NCBI GenBank assembly: GCA_964396845.1
Contig: CAYNGH010000042.1
Location: forward strand, 1 to 22,423
Direction: 5' to 3'
DNA length: 22,423 bases
Source of the DNA: CAYNGH01 sp964396845
GTDB lineage: Bacteria > Vulcanimicrobiota > JAJTBE01 > CAYNGH01
A program made the translations under genes and the position numbers. This document shows, in pieces, positions 1 to 7,656 of the stretch. The notes under the pieces were generated by a model. It saw only the letters and a list, made by a program, of their open reading frames with translations, did not search any database and was not told where the DNA came from. How positions within the stretch are numbered: position 1 is the first letter of the stretch; each line of letters starts with the position of its first letter.

Positions 1-214
1 GCCGGCGGAGTGTTTTCCGCCGGTCATCTTCTGGTTCCTTTTTTTCAGGAAATGTCTGTTTTTCTCTCCTGACAAGAACAGCCTGGCCAATTCCCACCAG
101 AATCACCAGAAAAATAAACACTCCCCAACAGTAATAAACTATACCCCCATGGGGAAAACTGTCAGGGGGGGGCGACAGAAAAGCCACAGTGGTGAAGAAA
201 CCAGCCGGAAGCAT
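1..214 (-). CDS. Partial one-TM membrane protein (C-terminus off window)
   Basis: The minus strand is open from an ATG at 214 to the window edge, giving about 71 residues. The N-terminus is short and proline-rich. It is followed by one hydrophobic segment (around residues 26-46, containing VFIFLVILVGIG) and then a basic and acidic cytosolic-type tail (RREKQ, KKEPEDDRRK). The gene begins 5 nt after the stop of the ankyrin lipoprotein. A GGAGGT Shine-Dalgarno sits at 229-234, about 14 nt upstream, which is longer than ideal, so the start is tentative. The coding strand contains a run of eight C at 165-172, where a sequencing or slippage frameshift is possible. The topology would suit a small electron-transport or secretion subunit, but I do not recognise the family. 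Confidence 0.5.
   Translation of the reverse strand, partial: MLPAGFFTTVAFLSPPPDSFPHGGIVYYCWGVFIFLVILVGIGQAVLVRREKQTFPEKKEPEDDRRKTLRR
2..23. repeat. Perfect 8-bp inverted repeat (hairpin)
   Basis: CCGGCGGA at 2-9 pairs with TCCGCCGG at 16-23 around a 6-nt loop. It lies within the open frame of the partial membrane protein, close to where a short protein of this kind could end, so it may be the start of a terminator read on the minus strand. The deciding sequence beyond position 1 is missing. Confidence 0.4.
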
Positions 215-219
215 GATCT

Positions 220-870
220 TTACCGGGTACCTCCATGTTTCTTGAGGAGTTCAGCCATTTCGTCATTGAGAAGGGTCAGGGCGATATTCAGGGGAGTATG
301 ACCCTCGCCGGTCTTTTCGTTGACCTCGGCCCCCTTGTCAATAAGAATGGAGGCCACTTTGAGGTGACCCATGGTCACTGCCAGATGAAGGGGGGTCTGG
401 CCGTCTATCCCCTTGTGGTTCACGGGAGAGCCTTTCTCAATGAGAAGGGATACTGTTGCCGAATCGCCACAATAAGCTCCGTTGTGAAGAGGAGTATATT
501 CCGACTGATCCGTAGCCCCGGGATCTGCCCCCTTGTCCAGCAGAAGTTTCGCCACCGGGTGATGTCCCCCCAGGGCTGCCAGATGTAATGGAGTCAGCCC
601 TCCAGGGCCTTCTGCATCAGGGGTTGCGCCGGACTCAATCAGAAACTGAACAACCTGGTCATTCCCGGCCTCGCTGGCCAGGTGAATGGGCATATATCCC
701 CTCTCGTCGGCTTTATCCACTGCCCCGGGATCTGCCGTGAGCATCTGCCGGGCTGTTTCCAGATCGCCTCTTCGGGCGGCTTCATGAATGTCCCCGGGTT
801 TCTTCTCGCAGGAAGAAAAAAACAGAACCGCAGTGAGGGCCAGCATCAACGGGAGCCATCTAAAATTCAT
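220..870 (-). CDS. Ankyrin-repeat lipoprotein
   Basis: This 216-residue protein starts with a lipoprotein signal peptide (lipobox LFFSSC, lipidated Cys near residue 21), so the mature protein should be anchored to a membrane facing outward. The rest is six ankyrin repeats with the usual TPLHLAA and LLLDKGADP signatures. They run from about residue 27 to 212 with no other domain. Ankyrin stacks bind proteins, so a scaffold or inhibitor role outside the cytoplasm is inferred; the ligand is unknown. Its ATG overlaps the TGA of the upstream DUF3298 gene (ATGA at 870-867), and an AGGAGG lies inside the end of that gene, so the two are probably translationally coupled and may act on the same target. 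Confidence 0.85.
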   Translation of the reverse strand: MNFRWLPLMLALTAVLFFSSCEKKPGDIHEAARRGDLETARQMLTADPGAVDKADERGYMPIHLASEAGNDQVVQFLIESGATPDAEGPGGLTPLHLAALGGHHPVAKLLLDKGADPGATDQSEYTPLHNGAYCGDSATVSLLIEKGSPVNHKGIDGQTPLHLAVTMGHLKVASILIDKGAEVNEKTGEGHTPLNIALTLLNDEMAELLKKHGGTR

Positions 871-1592
871 TTATCGTTCTTCCTCCTGATGGCTTCCAGA
901 GGGCCTCCGGGTTTTTCCACACCCATAAGGTGCTCCAGGGGAATGGTAATCCTGATGACCCCTGCCACATAGGGAGCCACCTGATACTGAGGAAACATTA
1001 TGGTCAGTCCGCTTTCGTCGATGGTGAAAAACTCGTAGTTATCCTTCTGAGGGGCAGCTCCTTTCTGGATCCAGTCTGGATCCGGGTTTTCCATATCCAT
1101 CAGTTCCTCGATGCAGTATTCCGACAGAACCTTGAGATAGTCGGAATCAGCCTGGAACAGGTCCGGGAGATACAACTGCCGGCCTGTCTTCAGGTCGAAG
1201 AGAATGGTTTCAAAGACAGCCATCCCATGGGCTCCTCCCCAGAAGTGATAACCATCCAGGAGAAGACTGACATAACGGGGAGATGAATAGGTCACCGAAT
1301 ACTTGTAGGTCATGTTCCATTTGGGTGAGTTTTCATGAAAGTCCGTCCTGCTTCGTTCCTCAAACTCACTGATGACTTCATCAAAATATTTTTTTATCAA
1401 CTGGTTAAATCCATCCTGAATCAGGGGCTTGTCAAGACCTGTCATATACGGATATTCTATCTCAATGCCATAGGTTTTTTCTTCCTTTTCGATTTTTCGC
1501 ATACCCAGATCATAACACCATCCGGGCCGGGACATCCCCATTATCATGACACCCAGAACAAGCAGAGAAATAAAAGCCGACATTCTTTTCAT
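867..1592 (-). CDS. Secreted DUF3298 (RsiV-like) protein
   Basis: The product has 241 residues. Residues 1-26 form a signal peptide ending in SRPGWC-Y; the Cys is not in a clear lipobox. The middle contains YHFWGGAHGM and the C-terminal part contains a stretch around YEFFTIDESGLTIMFPQYQVAPY. Both are typical of the DUF4163/DUF3298 pair found in RsiV, the lysozyme-binding anti-sigma factor, and in related secreted proteins. The short cytoplasmic anti-sigma segment and membrane anchor of RsiV are absent, so this is more likely a secreted ligand-binding protein than an anti-sigma factor. The start is supported by TCCTCC (SD on the minus strand) at 1598-1603, 5 nt upstream. It is the first gene of a coupled pair with the ankyrin lipoprotein. 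Confidence 0.75.
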   Translation of the reverse strand: MKRMSAFISLLVLGVMIMGMSRPGWCYDLGMRKIEKEEKTYGIEIEYPYMTGLDKPLIQDGFNQLIKKYFDEVISEFEERSRTDFHENSPKWNMTYKYSVTYSSPRYVSLLLDGYHFWGGAHGMAVFETILFDLKTGRQLYLPDLFQADSDYLKVLSEYCIEELMDMENPDPDWIQKGAAPQKDNYEFFTIDESGLTIMFPQYQVAPYVAGVIRITIPLEHLMGVEKPGGPLEAIRRKNDK

Positions 1593-1677
1593 ATAATTCC
1601 TCCAAATATTATTAGTTGATTACTTTCGCCATGCCACTGTTTTACCAGCCTGGACAGAAAAAACACCACAGGCACAC

Positions 1678-2718
1678 TCACCGGGCAGAGTAGTTCCTGT
1701 CCAGCTCCTCGAAACTATCGTTCATCACGGGGTATTCCTTCCAGTTCCCATAATCAAAATGCCACCACTCATAAGGATATACAGTAAAGCCTTCCGATTC
1801 CATGGCCAGACGGAGAATATCCCGGTGCCAGCGCTGACGGGAAGTCCCACCGGGAAAGTCAGGGTAGGATCGATGGGTGAATTCGTCAAATCCGCCAGTC
1901 ATCTCCACAGGTTTTCCCGATTCAAGATCAATCAGTGTCACATCCACCGCTGTCCCCCGATTGTGCCGGGAACCGTTGGCGGGATTTGCCACGAATTTTT
2001 TTTGGGCCTGGGGAGTGGCATCCCAGAACATCTTTGTCACATACCATGGACGATATGCATCATATATCATAATCCCGAATCCATGAGGCTTCAACCGTTT
2101 CTGAACCCTTGCCAGGGCCTGGGCTGCGGGTTCTTGAAGATAAGCCCTGGGGCTTGAATAAAAAGCCTCTCCCATGAAGTTGTCATCGGTGGCATACCGG
2201 ATATCCAGAACAATAGAAGGATCCAGATGAACCGGTTCCACCAGATGGGGTTTTCCCTGTCCATTTCCCTGGGGGGGAGGAGTCGCCTTCATGGCAAGTG
2301 TACGCAGTTCTTCCACAGGCCGGACAGGTTTTATGCGGAAGGTTTCCCCTCCTTCGGTGCCATAAAACCACCGGGGATATTCAACCCCCTCAACAAGGCA
2401 ACGGCGCGGGACTCCCCGGGAAAAACCGGCAAATTCAATCTTCCTGCCATCACCGGCCTGGTAAAGGTCCTCCTGAATTCTGGTCAGCAGAACATCTTTT
2501 GAGCCTTCACGGTTCAGGAACATACTGCCATTCCTCTCCAGAATGAGAAAATAGTTTTCTTCGCTTCCATACCTGCCGATGAGGTTCGCCATATGGGCAG
2601 GTACCCGCCGGGGAGGTTTCTGAACCAGAGATTCGAAATCCCGTCCCATAGCTGTGGCAGGGCATGAGAATCCAAGAATGACTGAAAACAGAATATATGT
2701 GATTACTTTTCTATTCAT
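1678..2718 (-). CDS. Secreted D-Ala-D-Ala dipeptidase (VanX-type, M15D)
   Basis: The 346-residue product begins with a signal peptide (to about residue 28). It has an N-terminal region of about 110 residues that I do not recognise, then a complete M15D peptidase domain. Zinc and catalytic residues are in place: SRHNRGTAVD gives His252 and Asp259, and EWWHF gives Glu317 and His320. The substrate-pocket stretch YDAYRPW is also present. The family cleaves D-Ala-D-Ala dipeptide, and exported members are used in cell-wall recycling, predation or nutrition. There is no vanH or vanA ligase nearby, so a resistance role is not supported. The start is the ATG at 2718 (GGAGAG at 2729-2724, 5 nt away) rather than the TTG at 2733, which lies upstream of that SD. 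Confidence 0.9.
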   Translation of the reverse strand: MNRKVITYILFSVILGFSCPATAMGRDFESLVQKPPRRVPAHMANLIGRYGSEENYFLILERNGSMFLNREGSKDVLLTRIQEDLYQAGDGRKIEFAGFSRGVPRRCLVEGVEYPRWFYGTEGGETFRIKPVRPVEELRTLAMKATPPPQGNGQGKPHLVEPVHLDPSIVLDIRYATDDNFMGEAFYSSPRAYLQEPAAQALARVQKRLKPHGFGIMIYDAYRPWYVTKMFWDATPQAQKKFVANPANGSRHNRGTAVDVTLIDLESGKPVEMTGGFDEFTHRSYPDFPGGTSRQRWHRDILRLAMESEGFTVYPYEWWHFDYGNWKEYPVMNDSFEELDRNYSAR

Positions 2719-2849
2719 TATTTCTCTCCACAAGTAGTATAGTTATTGTTTTTCCCGGTGCTGTTTTTCCCTTTTGACAGTTGTACTGTACTGGGCTTAC
2801 CTGGGGAATGCCCGCTAATCCTGAAGCCTCATCGGTACTGTGCCCAAAC

Positions 2850-2855
2850 ATTATA
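2850..2855 (-). promoter_or_regulatory. Candidate -10 (TATAAT) for the dipeptidase gene
   Basis: The 195-nt gap between the DA1-like peptidase and the dipeptidase gene carries a perfect TATAAT on the minus strand at 2855-2850. No good -35 is seen at 16-18 nt spacing. If used, transcription would start near 2843, giving a leader of about 125 nt. Nothing else in this gap could be assigned. Confidence 0.3.
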
Positions 2856-2913
2856 AATGCTGAGCTTTAAATCAGTGATTGTCCCCATACAGAGAAACTG
2901 GCAAGAACCGGCA

Positions 2914-3516
2914 TCAAATATCCTTGAATCTGTCGGGGACCTTTTTTATTGTCCGGGCAAACTCAATAACCCCTGCCAGGCCCTTTTCCTCTTCGATTTT
3001 CAGAAACATCCTGAGGCCCCCGCCGTAGTCGGGATCCTTCAGCCGGGCATACTGCCGGGCCATATCTTCCCGGCCCAAAGATACAAGAGTCTTATATTGA
3101 CACCACATGGCAAAGCCTTCCTTGATCTTGCGATCCTGCAGGGGAGAATTGGTGGACTGCCAGGCATGGGCCAGTTCGTGGGCAAGATCCCCCATGAGCA
3201 GGCCCCTGGGACGGCCTGAAACCACCCAGATGCTTTCGGGAGCAAAGGGCCGGTAAAATCCCCCGACTTCAATGGCCCGCCCCCCGGTACTGACAAAGTG
3301 AACCTGCACTTCATCCCGGGAACGAAGAAGCAGGAGGATTTCCCGGTCAACGGTTATGCCGAATCCCGACAGAATCCCCCTGACCCGCAAAAAGGCAGAT
3401 TCAGCCTCTTCCTGGTCATCCACAGGATCCATGAGATTGCCTGCAGACGCTCCCATTGGTATTATAAGAAACAAAACCACCAGGAACATGGCAAATATTA
3501 TTTTATTTAACCACAT
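2914..3516 (-). CDS. DA1-like secreted zinc metallopeptidase
   Basis: The 200-residue protein has a signal peptide (hydrophobic core about residues 8-22, likely cleaved near ASAG). Its zincin motif, HELAHAW, puts zinc ligands at His113 and His117 and the catalytic Glu at 114. KEGFAMW supplies a third ligand candidate, Glu133, 16 residues after the second His. The spacing and the HELxHAW...EGF pattern match the protein DA1-like peptidase family (PF12315). DA1 in plants is a ubiquitin-activated peptidase, but bacterial secreted members have no assigned substrate. No LIM or ubiquitin-binding part is present. It heads the minus-strand envelope group, with the dipeptidase gene 195 nt downstream and the MFS gene diverging on the other side. 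Confidence 0.7.
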   Translation of the reverse strand: MWLNKIIFAMFLVVLFLIIPMGASAGNLMDPVDDQEEAESAFLRVRGILSGFGITVDREILLLLRSRDEVQVHFVSTGGRAIEVGGFYRPFAPESIWVVSGRPRGLLMGDLAHELAHAWQSTNSPLQDRKIKEGFAMWCQYKTLVSLGREDMARQYARLKDPDYGGGLRMFLKIEEEKGLAGVIEFARTIKKVPDRFKDI

Positions 3517-3668
3517 AACAGATCCCCCAGCAGAATATATATCAGATTAACCGCACATTTTCCAGAATTATTTCAATGATTCATAAATATCCCCTGCCCC
3601 AGGTAAAACAGACAGGATAAGGAGATATTTCAAGGGAAATATTATTCATAACTGGAGCTGTGCAATTC
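3517..3668. other. Divergent intergenic region
   Basis: This 152-nt A+T-rich gap separates the leftward peptidase gene from the rightward MFS gene and should hold both promoters. A GGGGGAT stretch (minus strand) serves as SD for the peptidase, and GGAG at 3654-3657 lies 11 nt before the MFS ATG. I could not pick out a convincing -35/-10 pair in either direction, nor an operator palindrome. Confidence 0.4.
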
Positions 3669-4958
3669 ATGCAACATGTCCCCGGCAAAGATGATTCCCC
3701 CCATGTCGCCACCGGCAGACTGCCGGGCTACTACCGCTATGTCATCGAGGCTATCCTTTTTCTCACGTACGGGGCCTTCGGGATGACCTGGTCCGCGGCG
3801 GGGTCTTTTCTGAAGGAAATAATGGAACAGCTGAGTCTTACCCTGTCCCAGGCCAGTTTCATCAACACCTCGGTATGTATGGCAAAGATAGTCGGCCCCG
3901 TGGCGGCAGGATTCATATTGTCACGGCTGGGCCCAAGAAAAGCCTTTCTTCTGGCATCGGGACTTGTATGCGTCGGTATTCTATCGCCATTTTCCACAGG
4001 CTTTGGCTCCCTTCTTCTGGCCCGGTTCACCATGGGCCTTGGAGGAGCAATGATTGTGGTTTACTTCACTCCCATCGTCATGGAGTGGTTCGCACCGGGA
4101 CAGCGGGAAACCGTCAACGGACTGAACCATGTTTCCATCAGCCTTGGAATGATGCTTGGGCTGTTAATCACCCGTCCTCTCATGGAAATCATGGGAGGAT
4201 CCTGGCGGAGGGTCCTGCTTATCTACAGCCTCATATCCATGGTGCTTTTTGTCTGCTGGGCACTGCTGGGGAAAAACAGCCCCCATCAGGAAGACTCCCG
4301 GCAACGGCCACCGGAGGATGTAGGGGATCCCCGGCAGGATAAGGCCCTTTACAAAGAGATGCTCCGGGATCCCAGCACATGGAAGATGATATTCACATAC
4401 AGCGGGTTTCTGTCCCTTTATATGGTTATCATGACTTATATGCCCACATACTACCGCCTCAGGGACATCTTCACCCCTGAATCTCCCGTTCATCTTGCAC
4501 CGCCCCTGGCCATGTTCATGGGGATTCCAGCCACTCTTCTGGGGATTCATTTTGCCCGGAGCACCGGCCTGCGGGTTCCCACAGTAAGAATATCAGGGAT
4601 CCTGCTGATTCCCGGCACTCTGGGATTATTTCTGCCAGAATCTGCAGGGGTCATTCTTGCCTGTGCCATGATAACCGGTGTGGGGATGTTTCTGTGGCGA
4701 TCCGCTTTTTTCACTATACCCCAGGAATTACCGGGAAGCACTCCCCGGCGGGCCAGCTATATGATGGGGATCTTCTGGGCGGCATCCTACACCGCGGGGA
4801 CCATCTGCACATATCTCACCGGGGTTATAATCGAATCCACAGGAAGCTACCACCTGGGCTTTTATTTTATCACCCTCATCAGCACCACCATGTTTGCCGG
4901 CTCCTTCATACTGCCTGAAACCGGGCCGGGCCGGCTTAAAACAATAAAAGCATGGTGA
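3669..4958 (+). CDS. MFS transporter
   Basis: The 429-residue polytopic protein has about 12 hydrophobic segments in two halves, separated by a charged cytoplasmic loop near residues 200-225. The N-terminal half carries the major facilitator loop 2-3 signature as GFILSRLGPRKAFLLAS. The pattern resembles anion or nitrate/cyanate-type (CynX/NarK-like) members more than sugar porters, but the substrate cannot be deduced. I prefer the ATG at 3669 because GGAG at 3654-3657 gives an 11-nt spacing. An in-frame GTG at 3660 would leave only 2 nt. It diverges from the DA1-like peptidase gene, and an 85-nt gap separates it from the DUF4139 gene, so it may be monocistronic. Confidence 0.85.
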   Translation: MQHVPGKDDSPHVATGRLPGYYRYVIEAILFLTYGAFGMTWSAAGSFLKEIMEQLSLTLSQASFINTSVCMAKIVGPVAAGFILSRLGPRKAFLLASGLVCVGILSPFSTGFGSLLLARFTMGLGGAMIVVYFTPIVMEWFAPGQRETVNGLNHVSISLGMMLGLLITRPLMEIMGGSWRRVLLIYSLISMVLFVCWALLGKNSPHQEDSRQRPPEDVGDPRQDKALYKEMLRDPSTWKMIFTYSGFLSLYMVIMTYMPTYYRLRDIFTPESPVHLAPPLAMFMGIPATLLGIHFARSTGLRVPTVRISGILLIPGTLGLFLPESAGVILACAMITGVGMFLWRSAFFTIPQELPGSTPRRASYMMGIFWAASYTAGTICTYLTGVIIESTGSYHLGFYFITLISTTMFAGSFILPETGPGRLKTIKAW

Positions 4959-5043
4959 AGGGTTTTTCCATGGATAATCCAATTAACAAATAGTCGCAGA
5001 ATATGTGTCTTATTGCAGTGAACAATATAAAAGGGGGATTATT

Positions 5044-7002
5044 ATGCTGCCGATAAAAAAAGTTCTTCTTTACAAGCATGGCGTGGGATACTTTGAACGG
5101 GAAGGAACTGTCCAGGGCGATGTTGCCATTGACCTGACCTTCAAATCCGGCGAGATGAACGATGTCTTAAAATCTCTGACGGTGCTGGACATGTCCGGTG
5201 GACTCATATCCAGCATCAGTTATGAATCCACCAAGCCTGTGGAAAAACAGTTAGAGGATATCGCCATCCGCATGGGAGAAGATCAAGCCCTCAGGGAGCT
5301 CCTCTCCCAGGTGAAGGGTGCCAGAATCAAAATAGTGGTGGGATCCGAAGAGATAGATGGAAAAATCTCCTGCATTGAAACCATCCGCCGGCAGAAGGGG
5401 GATGCCGTCACCGAATCCTTCCTGCTGACAGTCCTCATCAATGACATGACCCTGCGAAGCTTTGACCTTCTGGAAATTAAAAGCCTGACATTCCTGGATC
5501 AGGGCCTCAGACAGGATCTGAATCACCTGCTGGAGGTGCTCATATCCTCCAAGAAAAAAGATGCCAAGAAACTCACCATATACGCCAGGGGGACTGGAGA
5601 GAGAAACTTACTGGCGGCTTATGTGGTGGAAACCCCGGTATGGAAAGTTTCCTATCGGGTGCTTCTGTCGGATGAAAAGCCGGTGATCCAGGGCTGGGCC
5701 CTGGTGGACAACACCCAGGACGAGGACTGGAAGGAAGTGAGCCTCACCCTGGTGGCGGGACTGCCCATATCCTTTGTTCATGATCTTTATTCTCCCCGCT
5801 ACAAAAAAAGACCCGTGGTGGAAGTGGAGGAAGAAGAGGCCTATGCCCCGCCGGTGCTGGAGCAGGCTTTTGGCGAAGCGGTTCCCATTGAGATAGCAGA
5901 CCATGATGACATTGGCGGAATGATGATGTTCAAGAGAGATTTTGCCGATACTCCAATGCCTGCGACAAGAAGCCGGAGTGAAGCCCGCCGGAAATCTGCC
6001 CCGGTCCAGACCCGGACAGTGGAAGTGGGGGATCTTTTCCAGTATGAGATAACCAACCCTGTGACTGTCAAGCGGAACCAGTCGGCTCTGGTGCCAATCC
6101 TTCAAAATGAATTCAATGGGGAGCGATGCGCGGTTTACAACCAGGAAATCCGGGACAAGAACCCCATGTCCGCATTGCTGATCCGCAACGACACCGGGTT
6201 GACCCTGGAAGGGGGGCCAATTACCGTGATGGAAGACGAAACTTATGCGGGGGAAGCCATGCTGGACACCCTCAAGCCCCAGGGAGAGAGGATTGTCCCC
6301 TACTCCGTGGAGCTGGGTTGCACTGTCACAACGGATCACAAGAGCCATCAGGAAAAAGTTCACCGGGTACGCATCGGGAAGGGCTACCTGTATGCCGACT
6401 ATTTTCAGATAAAAAACCACAAATATCTCATAAACAACAAGACCGGCCAGAAACTGGATCTGTTCCTGGAGCACCGGTTCAGCCGGGGATGGGATCTTGT
6501 GGACACTCCGAAACCCTATGAAACCACCGACAATTTCTATCGTTTCCGCATGGAGGTTCCGCCGGGGCAGACAATCTCTTTCCCCGTCAGAGAAAAACAT
6601 CTGGAATATAACTCCTACCATCTCAAGAGCATCAACGCCGGCAACATCGCTTACTGGGTGGAGCAGGGATATATCGACGGCCAGATCCGCCGGAAGCTGG
6701 ATGAATTATTAAAATATTTCCAGCAAATATCCCAGTTGGATCGGGAGCTTTCCGAGCTGGACGATGAAATGGAAGAGATATCCCAGGATCAGGAACGCCT
6801 CCGGGAAAATCTTAAAGCCCTGGGGGATTCCACCGACGAAAAACGCCTGCGGGAACGTTATGTCAATGACCTGTCCCGGCAGGAGGACCAGATGAATACC
6901 CTCCGGAAAAAAATCAAGGATCTCAAGAACCGGCGGGAAAAAGTAGAAGAAACCCTGCAAAAGGAAATGAGCCGGCTGGAGATGGACAAAAAACTGCAAT
7001 AA
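5044..7002 (+). CDS. DUF4139 protein with C-terminal coiled coil
   Basis: The 652-residue protein carries a DUF4139 core. Signature stretches are LLAAYVVETPVWKVSYRVLL (about residues 189-208) and DNTQDEDWKEVSLTLVAG (about 222-239). A charged, low-complexity insert (VEVEEEEAYAPP) follows near residue 260. The last 100 or so residues (about 550-652) are a heptad-like coiled coil rich in Glu, Lys, Arg and Leu. DUF4139 proteins are often secreted, but this one has no signal peptide and starts at LPIKKVLLYKHGVGYF, so a cytoplasmic location is inferred. The start is the ATG at 5044 with AGGGGG at 5032-5037; an in-frame GTG at 5005 lies upstream of that SD. Function is unknown. The secreted beta-flower gene follows after 41 nt, suggesting co-transcription. 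Confidence 0.75.
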   Translation: MLPIKKVLLYKHGVGYFEREGTVQGDVAIDLTFKSGEMNDVLKSLTVLDMSGGLISSISYESTKPVEKQLEDIAIRMGEDQALRELLSQVKGARIKIVVGSEEIDGKISCIETIRRQKGDAVTESFLLTVLINDMTLRSFDLLEIKSLTFLDQGLRQDLNHLLEVLISSKKKDAKKLTIYARGTGERNLLAAYVVETPVWKVSYRVLLSDEKPVIQGWALVDNTQDEDWKEVSLTLVAGLPISFVHDLYSPRYKKRPVVEVEEEEAYAPPVLEQAFGEAVPIEIADHDDIGGMMMFKRDFADTPMPATRSRSEARRKSAPVQTRTVEVGDLFQYEITNPVTVKRNQSALVPILQNEFNGERCAVYNQEIRDKNPMSALLIRNDTGLTLEGGPITVMEDETYAGEAMLDTLKPQGERIVPYSVELGCTVTTDHKSHQEKVHRVRIGKGYLYADYFQIKNHKYLINNKTGQKLDLFLEHRFSRGWDLVDTPKPYETTDNFYRFRMEVPPGQTISFPVREKHLEYNSYHLKSINAGNIAYWVEQGYIDGQIRRKLDELLKYFQQISQLDRELSELDDEMEEISQDQERLRENLKALGDSTDEKRLRERYVNDLSRQEDQMNTLRKKIKDLKNRREKVEETLQKEMSRLEMDKKLQ

Positions 7003-7043
7003 AAACTATGGCTGACGGATAAAATTAAAGGAGATAAGATAAC

Positions 7044-7475
7044 ATGAAAAAGAACCTGTCAATTGCTGGAATAATTCTCATCCTCACATTACTGGCCATG
7101 CTCCCTGCCGATGCATCGGAGATTGTAATCCGCCAGGGCGGATCTCTTTGGGCAAAGGTGGAATCATCAGGATACATCCGAATCAACGGAAATCTTGCAG
7201 GCCGGATTGAGTCTGATGGAACTATCCGCAAAAACGGAAGCATCACAGGATCCATCGAATCCGACGGCACCATCCGCAGTAATGGCAGTATTGCAGGAAG
7301 CATTGAATCAGGAGGAACCCTCAGAAAAAGCGGAAGCATAATCGGATCCATCGAATCAGGAGGAACCATCCGCAAGGGAGGAAGCATTTGGGGATCCGCA
7401 GACAAGGCCTCCAGCTTCGAAGACAAACGCAAGATCGCCGGGGTTTTATTTTTCTTCTCAAACCTCTTCGACTGA
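7044..7475 (+). CDS. Secreted 5-fold beta-flower repeat protein
   Basis: The 143-residue product has a signal peptide (residues 1-24, cleavage near ADA-SE). From residue 28 to about 119 it consists almost entirely of 16-residue repeats of the form TIRKxGSIxGSIESDG. The end carries the hydrophobic stretch IAGVLFFFSNLF. This arrangement matches small secreted proteins annotated as 5-fold beta-flower proteins, best known from Bacteroidota, whose repeats close into a ring of beta-hairpins and which also end in a Phe-rich strand. No biochemical role is established for the family. AAAGGAG at 7027-7033 gives a 10-nt spacing to the ATG. It sits directly after the DUF4139 gene. Confidence 0.75.
   Translation: MKKNLSIAGIILILTLLAMLPADASEIVIRQGGSLWAKVESSGYIRINGNLAGRIESDGTIRKNGSITGSIESDGTIRSNGSIAGSIESGGTLRKSGSIIGSIESGGTIRKGGSIWGSADKASSFEDKRKIAGVLFFFSNLFD
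7125..7400 (+). repeat. 48-bp coding tandem repeat (5 full units plus a partial)
   Basis: The repeats of the beta-flower protein are visible in the DNA as 48-bp units, each encoding a motif of the type IRKxGSIxGSIESxG. The central four units are very alike in protein and fairly alike in DNA (shared GGAAGCAT, ATCGAATC and ACCATCCGCA words). The first and last units are diverged. Such arrays can gain or lose units by recombination. Confidence 0.8.
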
Positions 7476-7479
7476 GAAG
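7454..7479 (+). terminator. Inverted repeat over the stop codon, possible weak terminator
   Basis: CTTCTCA at 7454-7460 pairs perfectly with TGAGAAG at 7473-7479 across a 12-nt loop, covering the end and stop of the beta-flower gene. No T-run follows, so intrinsic termination is uncertain. A second small hairpin (CAGCC/GGCTG, 7496-7508) lies just downstream, also without a T-run. Confidence 0.3.
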
Positions 7480-7656
7480 CTTGTATTGCCCAGCCCAGCC
7501 CCTGGCTGTAGTTCTTAGAAATATTTTTGTTTATCGATAGCATTTATTCTTAAGATATGATAAAATATTTTATAGGTCATTCCTTTGGTTTTATTTGCAT
7601 TTTCTCTAAAACAGCTGGGATTTTGCTGACATCTTATTCAAGCAGGAGGTTGTCCC
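7476..7656 (+). other. A+T-rich intergenic region before the 5'-nucleotidase gene
   Basis: This 181-nt stretch is much richer in A+T than its surroundings from about 7510 to 7640 and probably contains the promoter of the 5'-nucleotidase gene. Several TATAAT-like words occur near 7540-7575, but none has a clear -35. AGGAGG at 7644-7649 is the ribosome binding site for the TTG start at 7657. Confidence 0.4.

Noticed and set aside
1678..2718. Vancomycin-resistance vanX
   Set aside because: The protein is exported and no vanH, vanA or regulator genes are nearby; a recycling or nutritional dipeptidase is more likely.
2774..2803. Plus-strand promoter TTGACA with 17-nt spacing
   Set aside because: The matching -10 would be TTACCT, which is poor, and no plus-strand gene follows.
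5608..6621. Long open frame (337 codons) on the minus strand
   Set aside because: It lies wholly antisense to the DUF4139 gene, has no SD or domain, and reads as the reverse shadow of biased codons.
7496..7508. Intrinsic terminator (CAGCC/GGCTG hairpin)
   Set aside because: The stem is only 5 bp with a 3-nt loop, and no T-run follows directly.
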